A DNA stretch of 64,000 bases from Vibrio splendidus (GTDB lineage Bacteria; Pseudomonadota; Gammaproteobacteria; Enterobacterales; Vibrionaceae), in the NCBI RefSeq assembly GCF_024347615.1, contig NZ_AP025509.1:1302001-1366000 (forward strand), read 5' to 3'. Shown in pieces: positions 1 to 9,127 of this stretch (position 1 is its first letter; the number at the start of each line of letters is the position of its first letter). The translations under genes were made by a program, and so were the position numbers. The notes beneath the pieces are model-generated. The model did not search any database. It saw only the letters and a program-made list of their open reading frames with translations, and was not told where the DNA came from.

Positions 1-168
1 TGTTACATCAAAAATTGCTGAGCTTGGCAGCTTCATTGAAGCAAATTGAAGACCAGCAATAGAGTTAACTTGTTCAGCTTGCGCAACTTGCACTTGCTCG
101 ACTACTTGCGCAGATTGACAACCGGCTAACGCAACACAGCCACTTAGCATAAGAGCTTTAAAATACAT
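1..168 (-). CDS. malM: MalM-like maltose operon lipoprotein, N-terminal part only
   Basis: Reading the minus strand from 168 gives MYFKALMLSGCVALAGCQSA, a lipoprotein signal with lipobox LAGC and lipidated Cys17. The frame stays open to base 1, so the 3' end lies outside the window. The segment NSIAGLQFASMKLPSS resembles the start of the mature region of MalM, a periplasmic protein of the maltose regulon whose exact role is unclear. It lies directly downstream of the maltoporin gene, the usual place for malM in vibrios. An AAGGAAGG ribosome-binding site precedes the start. The identification rests on position plus a short similarity, so it is tentative. Confidence 0.6.
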   Translation of the reverse strand, partial: MYFKALMLSGCVALAGCQSAQVVEQVQVAQAEQVNSIAGLQFASMKLPSSAIFDVT

Positions 169-268
169 AACCCTTCCTTTTTGTTATTTTTTTAAGAAAT
201 TTACTAACTTTAATTACCACAAAGAGAACTATTCACCTAGGGAACGATCAACTTAATCGTACATTCCT

Positions 269-297
269 TAAAAAAATAGCCGACGCAAGCCGGCTAT
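269..297 (-). terminator. Rho-independent terminator of lamB
   Basis: Inverted repeat ATAGCCG (276-282) / CGGCTAT (291-297), followed on the minus strand by a T tract. It lies between the lamB stop and malM, so it may reduce transcription into malM. Confidence 0.75.
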
Positions 298-331
298 GAA
301 TTAGGACAGTTTAGGATTTAAGCTAAGTGGC

Positions 332-1555
332 TTACCACCAAGCTTCAGCTTGGATACCGAACACGTATTCAGTATCGTCACCGTTGAATGCTTCTTTATT
401 TTCAGTATCTAGGATGTAAGAACCGTAAACACGGATTTCAGGACGAGCCCAGAAGCTGTCACCCATAGCCCAAGCTTGAGCTACTGTGAATTTAGCGTTA
501 CCGAAGTCTTCTGTTGCTAGACCGCCGTCAGCAATACGCTCACCAGCGTTGTAACCAGCTTCAAATACTGTACGCATAGTGTCGTTCCACTTGTACATTG
601 GACGAACTACAGCAGAATACTGGTCGATATCGAAAGTTTTGTTTGTGTAGTTACCATCTTTGTCAGCACCACCGATATCGCTACCCGCTAGGTAAGCTAG
701 TTGGTGACCCATTTCCCAAGATTCGCCAAGGTTCATTACACCCCAGTTAATTAGACGGAAACCAGATGCTTCGTTGAATGCTTCAGTACCACGAGAGTAG
801 TAAGAACCTGAACCCCAGAAGTTTGCAGCTTGTACGCCGTAACCATTAGTACCGTATTGAAGTACAGTTTGGTGGAAGCCGTTGCTCGTTCCTTGGTGTA
901 AAATCGCAGATGCTAGTAGACCATCATCAGCAGACTCACTTGCGTCATCTGAATCAGTTGCGAAGTTGTATGCTAGTGCAAATTCTAGAGAAGCATCTTG
1001 CCATAGGCCAATGTTCGCTAGACGAGCATCAAAGATGTAACCCGTTGAATCGTCAGTGTCACCATCTTGAATAAGCGCTACAGAAAGTTTTTGGTCACCA
1101 ATAGAGATGTTTTCAACACCACCACCAGTACCTGATGTATTTAGGTAGTAGAAGTCAGTGATGTGGATGTCTTTACGTTGGTAGTATGTTTTACCAGCCC
1201 AAAGAGTCGCTTCTTGGTCAAAAGATAGAACGCCTTTCGCTTTAACAGCAAACTGAGCAACGTTAAAGTCAGAATCTTCCCAACCATTTGCGCCAGGAGC
1301 ACCAGAAGCAATCATTGACTCAACGCGCCACGTTTGCTCACCAGTTTTCAGCTCTTCAGCTAAACCAAACTCAGAATAGTTATCGTTTTCGTTACCTAGA
1401 CGACCAATACCGTTTTTATTTACTGATACATCACCGTTACCGTTACCGCTAATACCAGTACCAGCACGCATGTAACCATTAAAATCTACAGCGAACGCAG
1501 AGCCAGCAGCTAATGTAGTTGCCACTGCAGCAGCAATCAAACTTACTTTTTTCAT
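332..1555 (-). CDS. lamB: Maltoporin (carbohydrate-specific outer membrane porin)
   Basis: A trimeric 18-strand beta-barrel of the LamB family that passes maltose and maltodextrins across the outer membrane. The sequence shows a signal peptide (MKKVSLIAAAVATTLAAGSAFA, cleavage after AFA), then FNGYMRAGTGIS, typical of the first strand and of LamB N-termini. The protein ends in an aromatic residue (AEAWW), as expected for BAM-dependent assembly. Length (407 aa) fits the family. An in-frame ATG lies four codons upstream; I prefer 1555 because it starts the canonical MKK signal peptide and has AAGGA-like spacing. It is transcribed away from glgX, with MalT-like boxes between them. Confidence 0.9.
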   Translation of the reverse strand: MKKVSLIAAAVATTLAAGSAFAVDFNGYMRAGTGISGNGNGDVSVNKNGIGRLGNENDNYSEFGLAEELKTGEQTWRVESMIASGAPGANGWEDSDFNVAQFAVKAKGVLSFDQEATLWAGKTYYQRKDIHITDFYYLNTSGTGGGVENISIGDQKLSVALIQDGDTDDSTGYIFDARLANIGLWQDASLEFALAYNFATDSDDASESADDGLLASAILHQGTSNGFHQTVLQYGTNGYGVQAANFWGSGSYYSRGTEAFNEASGFRLINWGVMNLGESWEMGHQLAYLAGSDIGGADKDGNYTNKTFDIDQYSAVVRPMYKWNDTMRTVFEAGYNAGERIADGGLATEDFGNAKFTVAQAWAMGDSFWARPEIRVYGSYILDTENKEAFNGDDTEYVFGIQAEAWW

Positions 1556-1989
1556 TCTTAACTCCATTAAGGACGATTTATTTTAGGTTTTTATATTTTT
1601 GCTCTCTTGCGACAACCAAAGGCAGTAATGGCGGACGTAAGATAGAGAGGTTTAGGGTTGCCCCTGATTCGTTTCAACGGAGTCAATATTAAGAGGGGAT
1701 GACAAGTTTGACTTCCTCCACCCCTAAGTTAATTAAGGGGGACTAGAGGGGAGTAGAAAATATACAGAACGGTGTTTTAAAGAGGTAGATCACTTAATCT
1801 AGGAGGAGTAGACAGCACACAGATCTAATTATTCGATATAAGTGCGATCTAGTTCAAATATATAATTTGAACTTCATCGATGAATTATTTTTTTAACCGT
1901 AATTAATCTGTGAAGTTGCTTGACCTTATTGTGACAAAGCTTTTTACTTATAGTTCACTGATGTCGATAAACGAACAAGAAATCAAGCA
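1556..1989. promoter_or_regulatory. Divergent lamB/glgX control region with MalT-like boxes
   Basis: This 434-bp gap holds no gene. MalT binds asymmetric GGGGA(T/G)GAGG boxes. Close matches seen here are GGGGATGAC at 1695-1703 on plus, CCTCCACCCC at 1715-1724 (reverse complement GGGGTGGAGG), and weaker GGGGGACTAG at 1737 and GGGGAGTAG at 1748. The group lies 140-200 bp upstream of lamB, in an arrangement like E. coli mal promoters. Assignment to MalT is inference from the motif and the flanking mal genes. Confidence 0.6.
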
Positions 1990-3963
1990 ATGACTAGAAC
2001 GCTCGCTCGCCCTTATCCACTAGGCGCAACGCTAGGTAACACTGGCTGCAACTTCTCAATTTATTCTCCTGACTGTAAATCCCTTTCCCTCGCTCTCTTT
2101 GACGAGAACGATGAGTTCACCACTTATAAATTGGAAAATGAATACGCTGATATTGGATATGTGTTCATCGACGGAATAAAAGCAGGACAAAAATACGGCT
2201 TCATTGCTGAAACTGAAAATGGTCCAATCTTACTTTCAGACCCTTACGCTAAAGCAATCAGCGAACCGCTCGATTACGCCACGCCATATACCAATGAAAA
2301 AAGCTTTTCGATGGCGAAATGTGTCGTTATTGATGACACTTTCGACTGGCAAGATGTAGACAAGCCGCGTATTAGCCGAGAAGAGACCGTTCTTTTCGAA
2401 ACTCATGTAAAAGGCCTATCGAAACTTCACCCTGAAGTCGCGACCCATACTAAAGGCCGTTACTTAGGGTTAGTTAGCCCTGAAATGCTCGCGTTCTACA
2501 AACAGCAAAATATCAACTCTCTACAACTTTTACCTATTGCTGCGTGCATGCATGAGCCTCACCTACTAGATATGGGGAAAGTGAACTATTGGGGTTACAA
2601 CCCATACTTATTCATGGTGCCTGACCCACGCTACGCCGAAAAGGACGCCGTGAATGAGCTCAAAACTGCGATTCGTGAACTGCACCGTAATGGCATCGAG
2701 GTCATTCTCGACGTCGTGTACAACCACACAGCAGAAGGCGGTGAAGGTGGAACGACCTTCAACCTAAAAGCACTGGATAGTCGCTACTACATTAAACATG
2801 GTTGTCATTATGCGAACTTTACTGGTTGCGGTAATACGGTCGACCTAACCCACCAGCCAGCACTCAACTTAGTGATGGATACGCTTCGCTATTGGGTTAA
2901 TGAGTTTAAAGTTGATGGTTTCCGCTTTGATTTAGCAGCAACGCTAGGCCGTGAAGGCGATAATTACAATCCTGAGGCCGCTTTCTTCAAAGCCGTTGCT
3001 CAAGATCCGGTACTTAAAGAAACCAAGCTAATTGCAGAACCTTGGGACATCGGCCCGAATGGCTACCAAGTCGGTAATTTTCCTTTAGGTTGGAATGAGT
3101 GTAACGACAAGCTCAGAGACATTACACGCAGCTTCTGGCGCGGTGATCAAGGCTATCTGAAAGAGTTTGCAACTCGCTTGATGGGATCGCGTGATATCTA
3201 CAGTGCTGCTCATTGGCCGTACAAATTGACCGTCAACTACATCACTTACCATGACGGCTTCACCATGCAGGACCTTGTTTCTTACAAACATAAGCACAAC
3301 GAAGAGAATGGTGAGAACAACCGCGATGGACACGGCGACAATCGCTCTGAAAACTATGGCGTTGAAGGCGAAACCGAAAACCTCCTGGTCGTCGCAACAC
3401 GTGAAAAACAGAAGCGTAACTTCATGGCAAGCCTGCTGTTCGCCTTTGGTATTCCGCATATTCTGACGGCTGATGTGTTATCTCATACTCAAAAGGGTAA
3501 CAACAATGCTTACTGCCAAGACGGCGTAACCAGCTGGCTGAACTGGGAAGATTCAGAGCGTAAGACTTACTTCAAGACTTGGCTGTCTGAGATGATCTCC
3601 GCACGTCAGCAATACATGGTGCCTTTTATTAAGGCATTCAGTGGCGAAAAGCGTAACTCTAACCGCATCTTCTGGAGCCGTGTCGATGGCACTCTCATGG
3701 AACATGATGATTGGAACCGTTTAAGCTCGGTTGCGTTGCATTTAGGTATTGGTAAAGATGGTGACGAGTTGATTTATCTAATCAACCAAACCAACGCACC
3801 GGCGCGTTTTTCTTTACCTAGTGACCGTGATCAAAACTGGGTAACTATTTGCGATACGAACCTACGAAATGTAAAACCAGGTCATGCTGAAGGTGAAATG
3901 CTGTTATCTCCAGCTTCAATGGCGATTCTGCACTATTCGCCAGACAAGACTGATTTAAGTTAA
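1990..3963 (+). CDS. glgX: Glycogen debranching enzyme (isoamylase type)
   Basis: GH13 hydrolase that cleaves alpha-1,6 branches in phosphorylase-limit glycogen or maltodextrin. N-terminal CBM48 (about residues 8-110, starting RPYPLGATLGN), then the GH13 barrel with DVVYNHTAEGG (region I), DGFRFDLA with nucleophile Asp near residue 314 (region II), AEPWD with the acid/base Glu (region III) and NYITYHDGFT (region IV). The loop HNEENGENNRDG is typical of GlgX/TreX proteins. At 657 aa it matches E. coli GlgX length. Divergent from lamB, which suggests a role in maltodextrin as well as glycogen metabolism. The gene ends inside a short TTAAG tandem repeat that includes its stop codon. Confidence 0.93.
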   Translation: MTRTLARPYPLGATLGNTGCNFSIYSPDCKSLSLALFDENDEFTTYKLENEYADIGYVFIDGIKAGQKYGFIAETENGPILLSDPYAKAISEPLDYATPYTNEKSFSMAKCVVIDDTFDWQDVDKPRISREETVLFETHVKGLSKLHPEVATHTKGRYLGLVSPEMLAFYKQQNINSLQLLPIAACMHEPHLLDMGKVNYWGYNPYLFMVPDPRYAEKDAVNELKTAIRELHRNGIEVILDVVYNHTAEGGEGGTTFNLKALDSRYYIKHGCHYANFTGCGNTVDLTHQPALNLVMDTLRYWVNEFKVDGFRFDLAATLGREGDNYNPEAAFFKAVAQDPVLKETKLIAEPWDIGPNGYQVGNFPLGWNECNDKLRDITRSFWRGDQGYLKEFATRLMGSRDIYSAAHWPYKLTVNYITYHDGFTMQDLVSYKHKHNEENGENNRDGHGDNRSENYGVEGETENLLVVATREKQKRNFMASLLFAFGIPHILTADVLSHTQKGNNNAYCQDGVTSWLNWEDSERKTYFKTWLSEMISARQQYMVPFIKAFSGEKRNSNRIFWSRVDGTLMEHDDWNRLSSVALHLGIGKDGDELIYLINQTNAPARFSLPSDRDQNWVTICDTNLRNVKPGHAEGEMLLSPASMAILHYSPDKTDLS

Positions 3964-3973
3964 GTTAAGTTAA
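3955..3973. repeat. TTAAG tandem repeat spanning the glgX stop codon
   Basis: Three full TTAAG units plus a partial fourth (TTAA). The stop codon at 3961-3963 lies within the array, and the 5-bp unit places TAA triplets in successive frames. Confidence 0.7.
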
Positions 3974-4011
3974 AAGCTAAGTTAGCTTAATAAATCACCA
4001 GAAACCATAAG

Positions 4012-4040
4012 AGCCAGTTATGTTTATAACTGGCTTTTTT
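4012..4040 (+). terminator. Rho-independent terminator of glgX
   Basis: Perfect stem AGCCAGTTAT / ATAACTGGCT (4012-4021 with 4026-4035), GTTT loop, then a run of T. Confidence 0.85.
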
Positions 4041-4158
4041 GTTAGCCGAATATCACAGAAATCATTCATTTATATGGAATCATTTGCATTGATGTGATTA
4101 CGAAAACTGTTTAGTATGGCCGTACTATAAAAATGAATCTATAACGTCTTTGGATATC

Positions 4159-5964
4159 ATGGCTTTACCTAAAACATTAATTCGGCTTTTTAAACCATAC
4201 ATTATTTTATTAACTGGAGGGATGCTCTATCTTGCTGTCGCTCAGCTTGAAAAAGTAGAAACAGCAGCAACCGAACAATCATCATCAAATATTCGAATCG
4301 CAAGCTCCACGATTCGTTCCAACATCGAAGCCACATTTGGCAAGCTCTATTTTTTAGAAACCAGTCTAGGCTTACCTCAAACGGCTCCAATCGGTGACCG
4401 AAAATTCAGAGAACTGAGTGATAACATTCTAAAAAGAACACCTAACTTCTCTGATATCGTTCGATACCAACCTCAAACCCAACAATATATATCAAGTCGT
4501 GGCTTACCTCTTTCCAACGAACAAGTTGGCTCCATCAAATGGAACCCAATAGACAGTGTTGTGGAGGATTTTTATATCTCTTCTATTTATCAAAAGCCCG
4601 ATGGTCGTTGGGTATTCGCGGTAAAACATACAGCGGAAAGATTGAACGAAGAGATATGGATTGAGTTTGATCTATTGCACACAACCCAAGGGTTAAGAGA
4701 CTTAAAAACGCTTAATCACGGCTATGTGTTTGTGGTTGATCGAGCAACAGAACGACTTGTCTTTCACCCTAATCCGAAACGTATCGGCTCTAAATCTATC
4801 AGCTACCACGCTGGAATAAGCCACCAACTCTCACAAGGCGAAACCGTCGGTAAACACGAATACTACTATCAAGATAACTTCAAAATATCGGTATTCGATG
4901 CTGACAACAGCTTGAACTGGGTGTTCATCGCAGGTACTGATCGTCACGATATCCTAACCAGCTCATATCAATTCACATTAACTGGTGTCGTACTTGGTTC
5001 TCTGATTCTTTTGTGGGTTGGGGCAAACTATTTGTCTTATCGCTTGAACGTATCTTTATCTCAACTGAATAAGGTCGATGACCTCGTAAGCTTTAAGCGA
5101 GAGTTGAAATCCATACTGGATAGCTTTACTTACCAAAAAGGGATTCAATTCTGTCTCTATCAGCCTGAAAACCACGCATTCAGTACCATCGACTATCACG
5201 GAAACAAATCAACGGTACATTGTGACAAAGCCCTTGCAGAACGATTTACACCAGACACCATGGCTTATCGAAGTGGTAAGTACGCCGATCCTCTGGCATG
5301 TAAACTCAAAATATACCAACGTCACTACTGCATTCCTTTGTACTCTCGCAAACAGTTGGTCGCAGTACTTTATGTGAACGCGAACTTACCGATCAGCCAG
5401 AGTATTCTGCGTATGATCAGAGATTACACCGAGGTCTCGCTGTCTAATTTACTGCTCCACCATCAATTGAGCAGTAAAGACCTGATGACTCAGTTGGACA
5501 ACAAAAGCAGTTTCAATATCGCATTGGAAAACTACGCCGACGAGCCAGATACCTATGTTGCTCTGCTCGACATCGATAACTTTGACCACGTTAATCGCGC
5601 CTATGGTGAAGCGGTTGGTGACAAGATGATCAAGCTGACTGCAGAAGCGATACGCTCATACTTCCCTAAGCCTAAAGGGCTTTGTCTTGCACGTATTGGA
5701 GGCAAGGAGTTCGCTGTATTGTTCAAAGCAAATGATGTAAAGGATGCCAAATTCCAGCTAGACCAATGTCGAATTGAAGTTAGTGAGCAAGCCATTGCCG
5801 CGCCAGATATCACGTTATCATTAGGTGTCAGCGTCGGATTCTCGCAAATAGAAGGTGAAACAGATTCGGCTTTAGCGCTTGCAGAACAGGCGAAACTCAT
5901 CGCTCAGCAGCTCGGAAAGAACCGAGTGGAAGGGCATATAAAGGCTGTCGCGCAAGCTTCATAA
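4159..5964 (+). CDS. Membrane GGDEF-family protein with periplasmic sensor, degenerate active site
   Basis: Membrane-anchored signalling protein: TM helix about residues 12-30, an extracytoplasmic region of about 240 residues (probably a Cache/PAS-like sensor, with HGYVFVVDRATERLVFHPNP), a second TM helix about 273-293 (TGVVLGSLILLWVGANYL), a linker that may be GAF-like, and a C-terminal GGDEF domain (about 440-600). The signature is RIGGKEF, with Lys516 where active cyclases have Asp or Glu. That acidic residue binds metal and is needed for c-di-GMP synthesis, so the domain is probably not a cyclase and may be a regulatory or effector version. The ATG at 4159 is preferred to the TTG at 4150. 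Stand-alone gene with its own terminator. Confidence 0.8.
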   Translation: MALPKTLIRLFKPYIILLTGGMLYLAVAQLEKVETAATEQSSSNIRIASSTIRSNIEATFGKLYFLETSLGLPQTAPIGDRKFRELSDNILKRTPNFSDIVRYQPQTQQYISSRGLPLSNEQVGSIKWNPIDSVVEDFYISSIYQKPDGRWVFAVKHTAERLNEEIWIEFDLLHTTQGLRDLKTLNHGYVFVVDRATERLVFHPNPKRIGSKSISYHAGISHQLSQGETVGKHEYYYQDNFKISVFDADNSLNWVFIAGTDRHDILTSSYQFTLTGVVLGSLILLWVGANYLSYRLNVSLSQLNKVDDLVSFKRELKSILDSFTYQKGIQFCLYQPENHAFSTIDYHGNKSTVHCDKALAERFTPDTMAYRSGKYADPLACKLKIYQRHYCIPLYSRKQLVAVLYVNANLPISQSILRMIRDYTEVSLSNLLLHHQLSSKDLMTQLDNKSSFNIALENYADEPDTYVALLDIDNFDHVNRAYGEAVGDKMIKLTAEAIRSYFPKPKGLCLARIGGKEFAVLFKANDVKDAKFQLDQCRIEVSEQAIAAPDITLSLGVSVGFSQIEGETDSALALAEQAKLIAQQLGKNRVEGHIKAVAQAS

Positions 5965-5991
5965 CACGCCATAGATTCGTATGTGCACACA

Positions 5992-6028
5992 AAGCACCTA
6001 GGATTCACACCCTAGGTGCTTTTGTTTT
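5992..6028 (+). terminator. Terminator after the GGDEF gene
   Basis: Perfect 11-bp stem AAGCACCTAGG / CCTAGGTGCTT (5992-6002 with 6011-6021), followed by a T-rich tract. Confidence 0.85.
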
Positions 6029-6092
6029 TCTAGAAAGTCATTACAATGCGCCTTCGACACGACAATATTCCCTTTCTAACGACACGAATCTT

Positions 6093-6815
6093 ATGAAGCT
6101 CAGCAACCGACTGCAAACTCTCCGCTCTCTTGTCAGCAATGACTACCTGCATATTTGGGACTGTTGCTGTGATCATGGCTTTTTGGGTGTTCAACTGCTG
6201 TCGGATAATAAAGCGCCTCAGATTCACTTTGTCGATATTGTCCCGTCTTTGATGAGTGAGCTTGAAGGAAAGCTAGCGCGCTACTTTCCACAAAGTAATA
6301 AAGCCGAACAAACGGTTACCAGCCAATGGCAAGTTTACTGCATGGATGTCGCCGCTATTCCGCTCCAGAAACATATTGGTAAACACCTGGTTATTATTGC
6401 CGGTGTGGGTGGCGATCTGACTCAAAAGCTCGTCGACGACATTCATCGCCAGCATCCAGACAAAGATATCGATTTTCTGCTTTGCCCAGTCCATCAGCAG
6501 TTCGAGCTAAGAAGCCATTTAAAAGCGCTCAAGTTCGGTCTTATTGATGAAGTACTGATCGAAGAAAACCGTCGTTATTACGAAATTTTATTGGTCAGCA
6601 ATAACCAAGGCGAAGCTGAAAAGAACCAAGCTGTTAGTGATATATCAAACGTGGGTGACAAGATCTGGGCGCCGAGTTGCGAACAGCAGTTACAGATATC
6701 TCAGCAATACAAAGCCAAAACATTGCGGCACTACTTACGTATCCATCAAGGGCAAGAGAAGCAAGGCAAACCGAGCCAAGTGAAGCACATCATCAATGCT
6801 TACCAAGCGATTTAG
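6093..6815 (+). CDS. TrmK-like SAM-dependent methyltransferase (COG2384 type)
   Basis: Rossmann-fold methyltransferase. The N-terminal RLQTLRSLV..IWDCCCDHGFLG corresponds to the SAM-binding motif I of TrmK-type enzymes, which methylate N1 of adenosine 22 in some tRNAs. VDIVPSLM is the acidic loop and VIIAGVGGDLTQKLVDDI matches the GMGG-like motif of the family. FLLCPVHQQFELRSHL resembles the conserved QPxxxxxxLRxxL motif. The 240-aa length is normal. The gammaproteobacterial members are less well characterised than Bacillus TrmK, so the tRNA substrate is inferred. It stands alone between two terminators. Confidence 0.65.
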   Translation: MKLSNRLQTLRSLVSNDYLHIWDCCCDHGFLGVQLLSDNKAPQIHFVDIVPSLMSELEGKLARYFPQSNKAEQTVTSQWQVYCMDVAAIPLQKHIGKHLVIIAGVGGDLTQKLVDDIHRQHPDKDIDFLLCPVHQQFELRSHLKALKFGLIDEVLIEENRRYYEILLVSNNQGEAEKNQAVSDISNVGDKIWAPSCEQQLQISQQYKAKTLRHYLRIHQGQEKQGKPSQVKHIINAYQAI

Positions 6816-6910
6816 CCCTCACATGTTCTGCATGTAGCATTGATTCTAATGCCACTAGATTATAGTAAGTACTAACTCTATCGTTTACCTCTGATACAGC
6901 CAATTCAATA

Positions 6911-6946
6911 AAAAAGCCGATAGTTCAGTGAACTATCGGCTTTTTT
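6911..6946. terminator. Bidirectional terminator between convergent genes
   Basis: Perfect inverted repeat with 16-bp arms (6911-6926 and 6930-6945), including AGCCGATAGTTC, a 3-base loop, and A/T tracts at both ends. It suits the convergent methyltransferase and acyltransferase genes. Confidence 0.92.
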
Positions 6947-6969
6947 AATGCTATCAATTTGGTTTGAGC

Positions 6970-7914
6970 TTACTGCTCTTGTTTCTTGTGAACCGCATCA
7001 GCCTCATCAATCGTTTCAACCTCACAGACCTTATCAACCCCATAAACCGTATCGAGATACTCGTCTTTCTCTTTCCACGTGTTGTTCAACCAACTGTGGA
7101 AACGGCGCTTAAACGCTTTGTCTTCAAAGTAATTGCCGTTCACGTTCTCATCCATCGGATGCAATTTAATACGCACGACCACCTTTTTCATCTTACCTTT
7201 CAGCATGTCTTCAAACGGAGATGCCTGATTCTCTGGGTAAGCTAAAGTAACATCGACGATACCATCTAAGATTGGGCCCATTGCAGACAGAGCAAACGCC
7301 ACACCGCCGGTTTTTGGCTTGAGTAGATGTCGATACGGTGTTTTCGCTGTCGCCAGCTTCTCGTGATTTGCACGTGTCCCTTCGACAAAGTTGACCAATG
7401 TTGTTGGTGCCCATTTGAACTTAGTGCATGCCTTGTTGATTGCGTCGAAGTCATCATTACGACGCTCAGGGTTACGAATCAAAAACTCACGCGAGTGACG
7501 TCTCATAAACGGCATATCCAAGCCCCAGCAGGCCAATCCAACAAAAGGAACATACAACAGTTCGTGCTTGAGGAAGAACTTAGTCATCGGCATCTTGTCT
7601 TTCAAGATAGAAGACAAGATCACGATATCCGCCCAGCTCAGGTGATTCGACATCATCAGGTACCACTGCTTGGTCGAGATATCTTCCCCCCCTTCGACTT
7701 GCCACTCGATATCGTTATTCACATTCAACATCCAAAGGTTAAGCGAAGCCCAACACCAAAACGTGAAATTCGCTAAACGAGTACATGACTTTTGAACAAT
7801 AGAGATTGGAAGAATCAGTTTGATGAGGCCAAAGAAGCTCACGGTAAACGCAGTCATTGCGGTATTGATAGTCACGAACAATACGTTCAAGACCATACGA
7901 AGATTATCAAGCAT
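6970..7914 (-). CDS. PlsC-type acyltransferase (YihG-like)
   Basis: Membrane-associated glycerolipid acyltransferase of the LPLAT family. Two N-terminal hydrophobic stretches (about 5-30 and 50-65) are followed by motif I NHLSWAD (NHxxxxD, the catalytic His-Asp pair), FMRRHSRE (motif II) and FVEGTR (motif III). The C-terminus is acidic and charged. Overall layout and length (314 aa) resemble YihG, an acyltransferase affecting phospholipid acyl composition in E. coli. The exact acyl acceptor cannot be told from sequence. Monocistronic and convergent with the TrmK-like gene. Confidence 0.82.
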   Translation of the reverse strand: MLDNLRMVLNVLFVTINTAMTAFTVSFFGLIKLILPISIVQKSCTRLANFTFWCWASLNLWMLNVNNDIEWQVEGGEDISTKQWYLMMSNHLSWADIVILSSILKDKMPMTKFFLKHELLYVPFVGLACWGLDMPFMRRHSREFLIRNPERRNDDFDAINKACTKFKWAPTTLVNFVEGTRANHEKLATAKTPYRHLLKPKTGGVAFALSAMGPILDGIVDVTLAYPENQASPFEDMLKGKMKKVVVRIKLHPMDENVNGNYFEDKAFKRRFHSWLNNTWKEKDEYLDTVYGVDKVCEVETIDEADAVHKKQEQ

Positions 7915-8257
7915 AAAACACGGCTATATTGAGATCGAAAGCCGACATTATACTCATCTGTAAAATATTCTCTTTAGTAATTGGTTGAATACCCTGGGGG
8001 TCAAACCACTGTATCAATTTTGGTCTGTGTCCATAGAGCAATTCATCGTTCTTAATCACAAGGAATCACATCAAAAAACAATAAAGATGTCATTTAGACG
8101 CAGTAAGTGTAAAGTCTATTTGACATCATTCAAGTTCATTCTCACCGAATCGTTAGTATTGATAAGCATTCTCATTAATGGCATGGTACATGCAACTCCA
8201 AAGTGTAAATAGTTGAGTATCCTTAATGAGATAACTTCTCTAAGTAAAGGTGATGAT
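7915..8257. other. Intergenic region upstream of fpr
   Basis: 343 bp between divergent genes. A 75-codon open frame at 7985-8212 is basic and hydrophobic, lacks a clear ribosome-binding site and resembles no family I know, so I do not call it. No convincing operator was found. Confidence 0.4.
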
Positions 8258-9061
8258 ATGACAGATATTCCTCATGGTTTGGTAACTGGCAAAGTCTTAC
8301 ATAAAACACAATGGACAGATCAACTGTTCTCGCTGCAAGTCAGTGCTCCCGTCTCTCCCTATCAGGCGGGTCAATTCACGAAACTTGGCTTGCTTAACAG
8401 AGAGGATGAGTTCGTAAGACGGGCTTATTCAATGGTGAATGCGCCAGAGCACAAACAAGGTCACCAACATCTGGAGTTTTTGATTATTAAGGATCAGAAC
8501 GGTCAGCTTTCACCTCAACTTCATGAGTTGAAGGTAGGCGATGACATCTTTGTCGGCAAAGACCCAAGCGGCTTTATGACCTTAGATGAGATCCCAGAGA
8601 TCGCCGACGATCTATGGATGCTTTCAACCGGGACTGCCGTTGGGCCTTTTATCTCAATGCTCGAAAGCATGCAGATACAGCAGCAAAACGGCTCAGATGT
8701 CGAAAAAGTAATGTCATTCAAAAACCTTGTACTGGTTCATGCCGTAAGAACAGAACAAGACCTGACTTATCGAGACCGTATCGCTCAACTCGTTAATCAC
8801 TTCCAAGGGAAACTACAATATGTGCCAATTATTTCTAGAGAATCAGTCACCGGAACTTTGCGCGGACGAATCCCAAGCTTGTTACTTGGAGGCAACCTTG
8901 AGCAAACCACGTCTGTCGCTTTCAATCAAACCCGCAGTTTTTTCTACCTTTGTGGCAATCCGCAAATGGTTCGCGACACAAGTGAAGCACTAACCAGCTT
9001 AGGTTTCGAGAAGCACTTACGCAGAAAACCCGGCCAATTCAGCAGTGAAAACTACTGGTAA
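8258..9061 (+). CDS. fpr: Ferredoxin/flavodoxin-NADP+ reductase
   Basis: FAD enzyme that moves electrons between NADPH and ferredoxin or flavodoxin, supporting Fe-S and radical enzymes and oxidative-stress defence. Visible motifs: RRAYSMVNAP (FAD binding, RxYS), FLIIKDQNGQLSPQL, LWMLSTGTAVGPF (NADP pyrophosphate loop), LCGNPQMV, and the C-terminal ENYW that stacks on the flavin. The start at 8258 (MTDIPHGLVTGKV) matches E. coli Fpr and follows an AAAGGTGA site; the longer frame from 8213 adds a non-conserved extension. Next gene is YeaR-like, 66 bp downstream on the same strand. Confidence 0.93.
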   Translation: MTDIPHGLVTGKVLHKTQWTDQLFSLQVSAPVSPYQAGQFTKLGLLNREDEFVRRAYSMVNAPEHKQGHQHLEFLIIKDQNGQLSPQLHELKVGDDIFVGKDPSGFMTLDEIPEIADDLWMLSTGTAVGPFISMLESMQIQQQNGSDVEKVMSFKNLVLVHAVRTEQDLTYRDRIAQLVNHFQGKLQYVPIISRESVTGTLRGRIPSLLLGGNLEQTTSVAFNQTRSFFYLCGNPQMVRDTSEALTSLGFEKHLRRKPGQFSSENYW

Positions 9062-9127
9062 TCACAGTCACCAATTCCATCAAAGCTAATGCTTGTATTC
9101 AAAATACAGACAGATAAGAGGTTTTAT

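Noticed and set aside
8119..8124. TTGACA upstream of fpr as a -35 box
   Set aside because: No fitting -10 box at 16-18 bp.
7985..8212. 75-codon open frame before fpr
   Set aside because: No ribosome site, no similarity I know, odd composition, and it fills the fpr upstream region; treated as chance.
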